Source of the DNA: JBLYYQ01 sp048550035
GTDB lineage: Bacteria; Nitrospinota_A; UBA7883; JBLYYQ01
NCBI GenBank assembly: GCA_048550035.1
Contig: JBLYYQ010000013.1
Location: 1 to 7,383 of the forward strand
DNA length: 7,383 nucleotides
Reading direction: 5' to 3'
Shown here: piece after piece, positions 1-6,672 of the stretch
How positions within the stretch are numbered: the first letter of the stretch is position 1
Layout: the number at the start of each line of letters is the position of its first letter
Made by a program: the position numbers and the translations under genes
Notes under the pieces: model-generated
Database searches by the model: none
Seen by the model: only the letters and a program-made list of their open reading frames with translations
What the model was told of the DNA's origin: nothing

Positions 1-132
1 AAGCTTGTGATACTGACGATATCGTCTACAATGAAGAATTTGGCATTAGATACTATGGCAAGCTTTATTGAGGCTAACAATCAAGTTAAAGCTAAGTTTA
101 ATAAATCTACAAAAAAAGCTAAAGCATCTTAA
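1..132 (+). CDS. Possible 3' end of an upstream gene, unidentified (partial)
   Basis: Frame 1 is open from the window edge to TAA at 130-132, followed at once by a second TAA at 133. It would give a 43-residue C-terminal fragment ending in a lysine/alanine-rich tail (KSTKKAKAS), with a helix-like segment before it (ASFIEANNQVKAKF). An ATG at 31 could also make it a 34-residue small ORF, but no Shine-Dalgarno precedes it. Frame 3 is also open from base 3 to TGA at 69-71 and reads quite protein-like (DTDDIVYNEEFGIRYYGKLY), so I cannot be sure which frame is real. I do not recognise either peptide and assign no function. The end lies about 30 bases before the prfB start. Confidence 0.35.
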   Translation, partial: KLVILTISSTMKNLALDTMASFIEANNQVKAKFNKSTKKAKAS

Positions 133-151
133 TAAGTTAAAACCATACTCA

Positions 152-166
152 AAGGTGTGACTTTTG
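152..166 (+). promoter_or_regulatory. Ribosome binding site that sets the prfB start (TTG at 164)
   Basis: AAGGTG at 152-157 lies six bases before a TTG codon at 164. The frame is closed just upstream by TGA at 158-160, so no longer N-terminus is possible. The peptide read from this TTG (PTEEFVSLYNLLKERLLRLRG) matches the RF2 N-terminus in length and in its LRG-x-L end. This makes TTG the likely start even though it is a rare start codon. Confidence 0.7.
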
Positions 167-1286
167 CCAACCGAAGAATTTGTTTCATTATATAACCTTC
201 TAAAGGAGAGGCTACTAAGGCTGAGGGGGCATCTTTGACCTTGATTCCAAAGAGGCAGAGCTAGCACTAATTGAAAAAGAGATTGCAACCGATAAATTTT
301 GGCAAGATAGCAACGCAAGTAAAGATATATTGCAGCAAAGATCTAGATTGACAAAATTGATAGACGAATTTAGTCAAATTGATCTGCAATTGAGTGACAT
401 CAATGAAGTAGCACTCCTCCTTACAGACGATCCTGATGAAGAGATGGAGGCTGAAACAGTCAGAGAGCTAAACAATCTTGCAGGGAAGATTGAGATATTA
501 GAAGTAAGATCGATGCTATCTGGCAAGTATGATATAACTAATGCAATAGTCCAGATTCATTCAGGGGCAGGTGGTGCAGAAGCTCAAGATTGGACTGCAA
601 TGCTACTTCGGATGTATTTGAGATGGGCAGAGCGCAAAGAGTATAAAGCCAAGATTCTTGATATGCTCCATGGTGAAGAGGCTGGGATTAAGTCTGTCAC
701 TTTTATTGTTGAAGGTGACCATTCTTATGGATATCTAAAAGCCGAAGCTGGAGTTCACCGTTTGGTTAGGATATCTCCATTTGATGCTAATAAGAGGCGT
801 CATACCTCATTTTCATCAATCTCAGTGGTTCCTGAAATTGATGATGATATTGAAGTAAAAATAAATGAGGATGATCTTAAAGTTGATACATATCGCTCAT
901 CTGGAGCAGGGGGACAACATGTTAATACGACTGACTCTGCGGTTAGGATTACGCATAAACCGACAGGTTTAGTGGTAAGCTGCCAAAATGAGCGTAGCCA
1001 ACATAAGAACCGCCATGTTGCAATGAAAGTTTTGCGAGGGAAACTTGTTGCACTAGCCCAAGAGGAGATGAAAGTGAAAATCGACTCATTTGTAGGGGAA
1101 AAAAAGCAGATTGAGTGGGGTTCTCAGATCCGTTCTTATGTTTTACAACCTTATCAGATGGTAAAAGATCTTAGGACAAAAATTGAAGTTGGCGATCCAA
1201 CACGGGTTTTGGATGGCGATATCGATCAATTTATAAGAGGCTATCTGTTAAGATCAGCTACGCCAGATAAAAAGGAAAAAAAATAA
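164..1286 (+). CDS. prfB: Peptide chain release factor 2 (RF2), made by programmed +1 frameshift
   Basis: RF2 is the cytoplasmic class I release factor that reads UAA and UGA in the ribosomal A site and triggers hydrolysis of peptidyl-tRNA. The zero frame runs 24 codons from TTG 164 to an in-frame TGA at 236-238. A +1 shift at CTT 233-235 continues into the main frame (237-1286), giving a calculated 373 residues; E. coli RF2 has 365. The RF2-specific SPF tripeptide that recognises the stop codon falls at residues 204-206 and the catalytic GGQ at 249-251, almost the same as in E. coli (205-207, 250-252). The residue four before GGQ's first Gly is Ser (YRSSGAGGQ), where E. coli K-12 has Thr. 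Translating only from a later TTG at 330 would drop about 55 residues of domain 1. lysS, the usual downstream partner, is absent; tRNA-Gln follows. Confidence 0.96.
224..239 (+). promoter_or_regulatory. RF2 programmed +1 frameshift site (autoregulatory)
   Basis: AGGGGG (224-229), CAT, then CTT TGA C (233-239) has the same layout as the E. coli prfB site (AGGGGG TAT CTT TGA C). Known mechanism: the internal Shine-Dalgarno pairs with 16S rRNA and, when RF2 is scarce, the slow UGA lets the P-site tRNA slip from CUU to UUU. The next codon read is then GAC. The downstream frame is closed by TGA at 222-224, so the shift is required for full-length protein; abundant RF2 instead terminates at UGA and represses its own synthesis. 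Confidence 0.95.
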
Positions 1287-1296
1287 AAAAGTTTAT

Positions 1297-1326
1297 TTAA
1301 CCCTATCTAAAAATTTGTTATATAGT
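1297..1326 (+). promoter_or_regulatory. Putative sigma-70 promoter of tRNA-Gln
   Basis: A good -10 hexamer, TATAGT (1321-1326, 5 of 6 to consensus), lies 18 bases after TTAACC (1297-1302, 4 of 6). It would start transcription about at the first tRNA base. It sits in the short gap after prfB, where I see no terminator hairpin. Predicted by eye only. Confidence 0.45.
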
Positions 1327-1334
1327 AACCTTAA

Positions 1335-1410
1335 TGGGGTGTCGACAAGTTGGTAAGTCAGCAGATTTTGATTCTGCCATACGGAGGTTCGAGTCCTCCC
1401 ACCCCAGCCA
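1335..1410 (+). tRNA. tRNA-Gln (anticodon UUG)
   Basis: A complete 76-base cloverleaf. Acceptor stem 1335-1341 pairs fully with 1400-1406; D stem GAC/GTC; anticodon stem 1361-1365 with 1373-1377; loop TTTTGAT puts the anticodon TTG at 1368-1370; T stem GGAGG/CCTCC encloses TTCGAGT. The discriminator is G1407 and CCA is encoded at 1408-1410. The weak first pair (U1-A72) and G73 are known recognition features for glutaminyl-tRNA synthetase in E. coli. No intrinsic terminator follows, so it may be processed from a transcript continuing into prs, as its position just upstream of prs suggests. Confidence 0.97.
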
Positions 1411-1435
1411 AAAAAACGAAGACGATCAAATTTCA

Positions 1436-1458
1436 TTGAACATTCCTACTTGAACATT
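1436..1458 (+). repeat. Perfect 9-base direct repeat upstream of prs
   Basis: TTGAACATT occurs at 1436-1444 and again at 1450-1458, a 14-base period with CCTAC between. The second copy overlaps the proposed -35 of prs. It could be a regulator site or a coincidence; nothing in the sequence names the factor. Confidence 0.5.
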
Positions 1459-1485
1459 GTAAGTCGGTGATAGTTTAGCTATGAT
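1457..1485 (+). promoter_or_regulatory. Putative sigma-70 promoter of prs
   Basis: TTGTAA (1457-1462, 4 of 6 to consensus) and TATGAT (1480-1485, 5 of 6) are separated by exactly 17 bases. The predicted start, about 1492, leaves a leader of roughly 35 bases before the prs ATG. prs may additionally be read from the tRNA-Gln promoter. By-eye prediction. Confidence 0.45.
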
Positions 1486-1527
1486 ATGAACCATTGATTG
1501 CAAATAGTACTCTATTAAAGGTGGGAA

Positions 1528-2481
1528 ATGAAAGATAAAGGGATGGATCGTTTAAAGATTATATCAGGGCGAGCCAATATTAAACTTGCAGCCGAAATAG
1601 CAGAATCAGTTGATATGAAGCTATGTAAGCGTGATATAACGAATTTTTCTGATGGAGAGATATTTGTTCAGATATTAGAGAATGTTCGAGGTCATGATGT
1701 GTTTGTTATTCAGCCGACTTCTCAGAATGTGAATGATAATCTGATGGAGCTATTGATCATGATAGATGCATTAAGGCGAGCATCAGCTAAACGTATAACA
1801 GCAACATTGCCATATTTCGGTTACGCACGCCAAGATAGGAAAGTTCAGTCTAGAACTCCAATAACTTCCAAGCTTATAGCTGATCAGATCACAGCTGCTG
1901 GAGCAGATCGAGTATTGACAATGGATTTACATGCTGGTCAGATCCAAGGATTTTTTTCCATTCCAGTTGATCATCTCTATGCGATGCCGATTTTCACCGA
2001 TTATATTAAGCGTAAGCGGATCAAGGATTTACTTGTTGTTTCGCCTGATGCAGGAGGTGTGGAGCGAGCGAGAGCCTATGCAGCGCAATTAAACTGCGGG
2101 TTAGGAATAATTGATAAACGTCGTAAGCGTAAAAATGTTGCCGAGATTTTAAACATAATAGGGGACGTTGAAGGTAAAAATGTTATGATTGTAGATGATA
2201 TGGTTGATACAGCAGGTACTCTGATTGAGGCGACTAAAGCGCTGCTTGATAAAGGGGTTCAATCAGTATCAGCCTGCTTTTCACATGCAGTTTTATCAGG
2301 TCCAGCGCTAGAGAGAATAGAAAATAGTAACCTAAAAGAGCTGATTACCACTGATTCTATTGCAGGGAATGAGGATGTCTGTAAGATTAAAAAGATCAAG
2401 TTTTTATCTATTGCACCCCTTCTAGGGAATGCTATTGTCCGTATTCATAAAGAATCGTCAGTAAGTTCTTTATTTGAATAA
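1528..2481 (+). CDS. prs: Ribose-phosphate pyrophosphokinase (PRPP synthase)
   Basis: This cytoplasmic enzyme makes PRPP from ribose 5-phosphate and ATP, feeding purine, pyrimidine, NAD, histidine and tryptophan synthesis. The protein has 317 residues, the normal length for class I bacterial enzymes. Visible motifs: the ATP-binding flexible loop YFGYARQDRK (96-105); the DLHAGQIQGFF segment with the metal/ATP histidine (His135); SPDAGG (172-177); the catalytic Lys-Arg region DKRRKRKN (196-203, usually DKRR followed by P-rich sequence); and the PRPP-binding loop DDMVDTAGT (223-231). The ATG at 1528 has AAAGG six bases upstream; a second ATG at 1543 (Met6) is possible but its purine run sits too close. 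The gene follows tRNA-Gln and precedes rplY by 70 bases, the order seen in many beta- and gammaproteobacteria. Confidence 0.97.
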   Translation: MKDKGMDRLKIISGRANIKLAAEIAESVDMKLCKRDITNFSDGEIFVQILENVRGHDVFVIQPTSQNVNDNLMELLIMIDALRRASAKRITATLPYFGYARQDRKVQSRTPITSKLIADQITAAGADRVLTMDLHAGQIQGFFSIPVDHLYAMPIFTDYIKRKRIKDLLVVSPDAGGVERARAYAAQLNCGLGIIDKRRKRKNVAEILNIIGDVEGKNVMIVDDMVDTAGTLIEATKALLDKGVQSVSACFSHAVLSGPALERIENSNLKELITTDSIAGNEDVCKIKKIKFLSIAPLLGNAIVRIHKESSVSSLFE

Positions 2482-2496
2482 CGAAAACTATGTTAC

Positions 2497-2524
2497 AATC
2501 ATCGCTTTATGATTATTTTAAAAT
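2497..2524 (+). repeat. AT-rich dyads in the prs-rplY gap
   Basis: AATCAT (2497-2502) and ATGATT (2509-2514) form a 6-base stem with a 6-base loop. They are followed directly by the perfect 10-base palindrome ATTTTAAAAT (2515-2524). The stem is AT-rich and the T run is short, so it is a poor terminator. It could be a weak attenuator or an operator in front of rplY. The gap also lacks a clear promoter. Confidence 0.35.
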
Positions 2525-2551
2525 TATTGCTTAAGGATTTAGTTTAGTACT

Positions 2552-3193
2552 ATGAAAGAAGAACTGTTTGTAGAGGGAGTATTGAGGAGTTCTGGACGCA
2601 AAGGTCCTGCTCGTAGGCTCAGAAAAGAAGGAAAAGTGCCAGGAGTAATCTATGGTCAAGGTGATGATCTTGTTATTGCTGTCAATGAACGAGATATTAA
2701 AAAGGTTTTAGATACACCAAATCAGTTTTTATCTGTTATCACGACAAAAATTGAAGGTGATTCCAAAGCTCGCACGGTGATGATTAAGGAGCTTGACTTT
2801 CATCCGTTAGATGATCGATTGATCCATATTGATCTAATTGAGATTGACCTAAGTAAACTGATTAAAGCCAAGTTAGATGTAGTTTTGAATGGAGTCGCCA
2901 AAGGTGTTAAAGATCAAGGTGGCTCAATCAGCTTGCTACAGAAAAAGATTGAAGTTGAGTTTCTTCCTAAAAATATTATTCCTGATATTAAAATTGACAT
3001 TACCCCGTTGGAGCTTGGAGATGTATTAAAAGTTTCAGATTTATCACTAGGGAAAGATGTAAAGATCCTAAGCAATCCTGATGATATAATTGTCATTGTG
3101 AACTATCCTAAGGTTGAGGAGACTAAACCTGAAGAGGGCGATGAAAGTTCTGCTGCTCCAGAATCAAGCGACACAGCAGATGCTAAACCATAA
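2552..3193 (+). CDS. rplY: 50S ribosomal protein L25, long CTC/TL5 form
   Basis: L25 binds 5S rRNA in the central protuberance of the large subunit. The 213-residue protein is the two-domain CTC form rather than the short (94-residue) E. coli form. The N-terminal 5S-binding domain covers about residues 1-95, with the typical RRLRKEGKVPGVIYG motif (21-35) and ELDFHPLDDRLIHIDL (80-95). The TL5 C-terminal beta domain covers about 100-187, with GVAKGVKDQGG (114-124) and LP-x-N-I-P-D (138-145). The last 25 residues are an acidic, low-complexity tail rich in Glu, Ser, Ala and Asp, probably disordered. The nearest Shine-Dalgarno-like AAGGA (2533-2537) is 14 bases from the ATG, so initiation signals are weak. 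pth starts nine bases after the stop, so the two are probably co-transcribed. Confidence 0.95.
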   Translation: MKEELFVEGVLRSSGRKGPARRLRKEGKVPGVIYGQGDDLVIAVNERDIKKVLDTPNQFLSVITTKIEGDSKARTVMIKELDFHPLDDRLIHIDLIEIDLSKLIKAKLDVVLNGVAKGVKDQGGSISLLQKKIEVEFLPKNIIPDIKIDITPLELGDVLKVSDLSLGKDVKILSNPDDIIVIVNYPKVEETKPEEGDESSAAPESSDTADAKP

Positions 3194-3202
3194 TCTATCA
3201 AG

Positions 3203-3733
3203 ATGAAGATTGTAGCTGGACTAGGTAATCCTGGCAGGAAGTATGCCAAGAGTAGGCATAACCTTGGCTTTCTTGCAATTGATAAGATTATTGAATCGAT
3301 AGGTATAAAGAGTGAAGAAGAGTTTAACAACTCCATTTTATATAAGGGGAATGTGAGTGGTCTGTTGTTGTTGAAACCGATGAACTATATGAATAGATCA
3401 GGTGGTCCTATCCGTGAGTTAATGAGCTACTATAAGGTTGATATTGCAGACCTATTGGTGATATATGATGATTTGGATCTTCCATTGGGAGCAGTTCGTT
3501 ATAGGGATAAAGGAGGTCATGGTGGACACAACGGAATCCGCTCGATAGTGGAGAGTTTATCTACCCATGAGTTTAAACGGATTAGAGTAGGGATAGGTCG
3601 CCCAGCAGAAGTTATGAATATGACAGATTATGTATTAGGCAAATTTGAAGATGATGAAAAAAAGATTATCCTTGCATCGTTAGATGAAGTACTGACGATC
3701 GCAAAGGAGAAAGTAATATCGGTTGCAAATTAA
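3203..3733 (+). CDS. pth: Peptidyl-tRNA hydrolase (bacterial Pth)
   Basis: Pth cleaves the ester bond of peptidyl-tRNAs that drop off ribosomes, freeing the tRNA. The 176-residue protein has all signature segments: GLGNPG (6-11); the catalytic base His19 within SRHNLGF; the PMNYMNRSG loop (59-67) with Met63-Asn64; YDDLDLPLG (88-96) with Asp92, which activates the histidine; and GGHGGHNGIRS (104-114) with Asn110. These correspond to N10, H20, M67/N68, D93 and N114 of E. coli Pth. It is somewhat shorter than the 194-residue E. coli enzyme at the C-terminal end, with nothing essential missing. There is no clear Shine-Dalgarno in the nine-base gap after rplY, which suggests translational coupling. 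The gene normally following in gammaproteobacteria, ychF, is absent; hppA comes next. Confidence 0.97.
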   Translation: MKIVAGLGNPGRKYAKSRHNLGFLAIDKIIESIGIKSEEEFNNSILYKGNVSGLLLLKPMNYMNRSGGPIRELMSYYKVDIADLLVIYDDLDLPLGAVRYRDKGGHGGHNGIRSIVESLSTHEFKRIRVGIGRPAEVMNMTDYVLGKFEDDEKKIILASLDEVLTIAKEKVISVAN

Positions 3734-3815
3734 AATTTTTGTTGTTGTAGGTTTTAGTAGTAGATAAATAGTTATGCTGTTTAAAAAAAAGGTTAACAGT
3801 AGGTTTTCACACAAC

Positions 3816-3828
3816 AGGAGGTAAAATG
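3816..3828 (+). promoter_or_regulatory. Strong Shine-Dalgarno of hppA
   Basis: AGGAGGT at 3816-3822, three bases before ATG 3826, is a perfect anti-16S match and by far the strongest in the window. It fixes the hppA start and suggests high translation. The 92-base gap before it, 3734-3825, has no terminator hairpin and only weak promoter-like hexamers, for example TTGTTG at 3739. Confidence 0.8.
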
Positions 3829-5808
3829 GATTCGTTAGTGTCCTTAGCGCCATTACTTGGCGTAGTCGGATTGGGAGTGGCAATAGTATTCTATGTCAAT
3901 ATTTTAAAGCAGCCAGAAGGTAATGAGAAGATGCGGTCAATTGCAGACATGATCCATCTTGGTGCAATGACTTTTCTTAAGCGTGAGTATTCAATCCTTG
4001 CAGTATTTATAGGGATCGTCTTTGTATTGCTTTTTCTTCTTATATCACCTCAAACATCATACGCATTTTTGGCAGGTGCATTAAGCTCAATGCTAGCAGG
4101 GTTTATTGGGATGAAAGGTGCAACTAGAGCGAATGTAAGGACAAGTGAAGCAGCTAGAGCAGAAGGTCAAGATGCTGCATTGCATATTGCCTATTTTGGT
4201 GGAGCCGTTATGGGTCTTTCTGTTGCAAGCTTAGGTCTGATCGGGGTATCTGCATTTTACATAGCTTATGTGTTGATTGCAGAACATGCTTATGTAGCAA
4301 ACATTGCAGGCTTTGCGATGGGAGCATCATCGATCGCACTATTTGCTCGAGTAGGAGGTGGAATATATACAAAATCAGCCGATGTTGGTTCAGACTTAGT
4401 CGGTAAGATAGAAGCTGGCATCCCTGAAGATGACCCTAGAAATCCTGGTGTTATAGCAGATAATGTTGGTGATTGCGTTGGTGATACTGCAGGTCTTGGC
4501 GCTGATATATTTGAATCTTATGTCGGTTCTGTAATAGCATCAATCACAATCGGAGCAACAATGGGTACATTGGCAGTCTCATATATGGTAGCCCCGATAT
4601 TTGTTATCATGATTGGACTGGTAAGCTCAATTATAGCGTTACTTAGTGTGAAAGTTATGAAAGGCTATGCACCTGAGGTAGTGTTGCGAAATACGACTTT
4701 CCTAGCCGCATTTTTACTGATTGTGGTCTCATACTTTGTTCTACGTGCAATAGAGTTACCTGCTTCCGTTTGGGCTGCGATGACCATAGGTTGTGTTTCA
4801 GGGATTTTTATTGGACTATTAACAGAGTATTATACAGGTATGTTTAGACCTGTTAAGCTACTAGCAGAATCAGCCACTACAGGTGCTGCTACATTGATTA
4901 TTTCTGGATTCGCATTAGCATTAGAATCAGTTGCCGCCCCTGTGCTGGTAATTACAGTTGCGATCTATTTTTCTCATATGTTAGCAGGATTATATGGAAT
5001 CGGGATTGCGGCTGTTGGAATGTTGGCAACAGTTGGGATAACGATGTCAGTTGATGCATACGGTCCGATAGCAGATAATGCAGGTGGTATTTCTGAAATG
5101 GCGCAACTAGGTCCTGAAACAAGGAAGATTACTGATGGGCTTGATGCAATCGGTAATACGACAGCTGCAATCGGCAAAGGATTTGCAATCGGCTCTGCCG
5201 CAATGACAGCGATGGCATTATTTTCTGCATATATCAATGCGGTCAACCTTGATCAGATTAATCTTGTGAATACTGAAGTTATTATCGGTCTGTTTATAGG
5301 TGGTGCGATAACATTTGTAATAGCATCGTTAACTATGAAATCAGTTGGTAAGGCGGCACGCAAAATGGTAGAAGAGATTCGTCGCCAGTTCAAGGAAATT
5401 GATGGACTAATGGAAGGGAAAGCTACCCCAGATTCTGCTCGATGTGTTGATATTGCAACTAAGAGTGCATTAACTGAGATGATTCTACCTGGTGTTATAG
5501 CAGTTCTTATGCCGTTGATTGTAGGGTGGCTATTAGGTGCTGAAGGATTAGGTGGAATGTTAGCTGGCTCAATGGTTGTAGGTGTGATGCTAGCACTCCT
5601 TATGGCAAATGGTGGCGGTGCGTGGGATAATGCAAAGAAATATATCGAAAAAGGGAACTATGGCGGTAAAGGATCTGATGCTCACAAAGCAGCAGTCATA
5701 GGTGATACTGTCGGTGATCCGTTCAAGGATACTTCAGGTCCTGCGATGAATATCTTGATTAAGTTAATGTCTATTATCAGTTTGGTGATTGCTCCAATAC
5801 TGGTGTAG
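3826..5808 (+). CDS. hppA: Membrane-bound cation-pumping pyrophosphatase, K+-dependent type
   Basis: An integral inner-membrane pump that couples pyrophosphate hydrolysis to export of H+ or Na+. The 660 residues are rich in hydrophobic helices (the family has about 16). Catalytic motifs are intact: DVGSDLVGKIE (186-196, usually DVGADLVGKVE), PEDDPRNPG, DNVGDCVGD with Asp212/216/220, DAYGPIADNAGGISEM (410-425), GGGAWDNAKK (596-605) and GDTVGDPFKDTSG (626-638). In GNTTAAIGKG, Ala447 and Gly450 stand at the positions that define K+-dependent enzymes; K+-independent ones carry Lys and Thr. The semi-conserved glutamate is in DIFESY (Glu230), three residues after Asp227, the position seen in Na+-pumping enzymes such as T. 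maritima; plant H+ pumps have it one helix turn later. Na+ transport is therefore likely, but some K+-dependent enzymes move H+, or both ions. Confidence 0.96.
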   Translation: MDSLVSLAPLLGVVGLGVAIVFYVNILKQPEGNEKMRSIADMIHLGAMTFLKREYSILAVFIGIVFVLLFLLISPQTSYAFLAGALSSMLAGFIGMKGATRANVRTSEAARAEGQDAALHIAYFGGAVMGLSVASLGLIGVSAFYIAYVLIAEHAYVANIAGFAMGASSIALFARVGGGIYTKSADVGSDLVGKIEAGIPEDDPRNPGVIADNVGDCVGDTAGLGADIFESYVGSVIASITIGATMGTLAVSYMVAPIFVIMIGLVSSIIALLSVKVMKGYAPEVVLRNTTFLAAFLLIVVSYFVLRAIELPASVWAAMTIGCVSGIFIGLLTEYYTGMFRPVKLLAESATTGAATLIISGFALALESVAAPVLVITVAIYFSHMLAGLYGIGIAAVGMLATVGITMSVDAYGPIADNAGGISEMAQLGPETRKITDGLDAIGNTTAAIGKGFAIGSAAMTAMALFSAYINAVNLDQINLVNTEVIIGLFIGGAITFVIASLTMKSVGKAARKMVEEIRRQFKEIDGLMEGKATPDSARCVDIATKSALTEMILPGVIAVLMPLIVGWLLGAEGLGGMLAGSMVVGVMLALLMANGGGAWDNAKKYIEKGNYGGKGSDAHKAAVIGDTVGDPFKDTSGPAMNILIKLMSIISLVIAPILV

Positions 5809-5813
5809 AGATA

Positions 5814-5871
5814 CTCTCTGGAAAAGCTTAGGTGTGGCTGTAGAGCGATACAACATATAGTGGCCAGAGAG
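5814..5871 (+). repeat. 8-base inverted repeat spanning the gap before the outer-membrane protein gene
   Basis: CTCTCTGG (5814-5821), six bases after the hppA stop, is exactly complementary to CCAGAGAG (5864-5871), just after the next gene's GTG start. The loop is 42 bases. Folded in mRNA it would bring the 3' end of hppA next to the start codon of the downstream gene and could hinder initiation. No T run follows, so it is not an intrinsic terminator. Confidence 0.4.
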
Positions 5872-6657
5872 AGAGACTACTATCTGATGATTGTGGTGCT
5901 AGCTATTTTGCTAGTGCCACTTACATCTCATAGCGCACCTAGTGCACCTGGACCAAACCAAGGTTCGAGTAAAGATTTCAGGGTTTCGATTGGTCCTGCT
6001 CTTATTTCAACTCATAAATATGAGGGTGACTTGGGTTCTACAAGTCATTTATTGCCTAGCTTTAACCTTAACTATAAAGATCGAGTAACATTCAATCCGC
6101 GTGGACTTCTCTACAGTTTCTATCCAGATGAGCATTTTACAATTAGCGGAGGGCTCTCATACAATTTTGGTCGCGATGAGAGTGACAGTTATAATCTAAA
6201 AGGGCTAGGGAGTATCGATGAAACATTCTTAGGCATCTTCGCTGTTAACTACAGGCTTGGTCGCTTCTTAGAATTTGCTAGCAGATTAGAGTCAGGTATA
6301 GGTGGTAGCTATGGTGAACTACTCTTGTTTAGGATGTCATGTAAAGTGGCACGAATTTCAAATATATTATTTGTCAAATTGGTAGCAAATGTTGCCTATG
6401 CAGATAACGATTATATGGATAGTTTCTTTTCAATCACTCCTAAACAGGCCGCAAACTCTCCTTATCAACAATATAATGCAGATGCTGGCTTTAAGAGCAA
6501 TGGGATTGCATTACATTCCATCTACCTTATTAATAAAAATTGGCAAATGCTAGGGGTAATCAAGCAGAGTAGACTGATAAATGATGCCGCTAGTAGCCCG
6601 CTAGTATTCAGAAAATATCAAGATAGCATGGTGGTATCGTTGCAATATAGCTTTTAG
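5860..6657 (+). CDS. MipA/OmpV family outer-membrane protein
   Basis: A predicted outer-membrane beta-barrel; MipA of E. coli is a scaffold linking MltA and PBP1B in murein synthesis, but most relatives have unknown roles. The 265-residue precursor has a signal peptide: charged start (MARERD), hydrophobic core about 9-21, and likely cleavage after HSA (24-26). Family features follow: THKYEGD (51-57), a NPRGLLYSF strand (79-87), GGLSYNFGRDES (97-108), GLGSID (115-120), VNYRLGRF (129-136), ADNDYMDSFFSITPKQA (181-197), NDAASSP (241-247) and a terminal aromatic YSF typical of barrel proteins sorted by BamA. The start is uncertain: GTG 5860 has no good Shine-Dalgarno, and ATG 5887 would leave a shorter, almost uncharged signal region. 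It is in frame with hppA, 51 bases downstream, and may be read through from it. Confidence 0.88.
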   Translation: MARERDYYLMIVVLAILLVPLTSHSAPSAPGPNQGSSKDFRVSIGPALISTHKYEGDLGSTSHLLPSFNLNYKDRVTFNPRGLLYSFYPDEHFTISGGLSYNFGRDESDSYNLKGLGSIDETFLGIFAVNYRLGRFLEFASRLESGIGGSYGELLLFRMSCKVARISNILFVKLVANVAYADNDYMDSFFSITPKQAANSPYQQYNADAGFKSNGIALHSIYLINKNWQMLGVIKQSRLINDAASSPLVFRKYQDSMVVSLQYSF

Positions 6658-6672
6658 AAAGTTATCTTCACT

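Noticed and set aside
46..318. Minus-strand ORF of 90 codons over the prfB start
   Set aside because: It lies antisense to the RF2 N-terminus and frameshift site, which are strongly supported; its peptide shows no domain.
330..1286. TTG 330 as the prfB start
   Set aside because: RF2-like sequence continues in frame upstream to 237 and, through the frameshift, to 164; no Shine-Dalgarno precedes 330.
1436..1458. TTGAACATT repeat as a CRISPR or mobile-element end
   Set aside because: Only two copies, 9 bases, 5-base spacer, no cas or transposase gene nearby.
1411..1527. Riboswitch in the prs leader
   Set aside because: No recognisable aptamer fold or conserved core; the predicted leader is only about 35 bases.
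2914..3336. Minus-strand ORFs across rplY and pth
   Set aside because: Antisense shadows of conserved genes without recognisable features.
3680..3883. Minus-strand ORF across the pth-hppA gap
   Set aside because: Overlaps the ends of two conserved genes, low complexity, no ribosome binding site of note.
4974..5246. Minus-strand 90-codon ORF inside hppA
   Set aside because: Ala/Ile/Pro-rich shadow of the Gly/Ala/Ile-rich hppA membrane helices.
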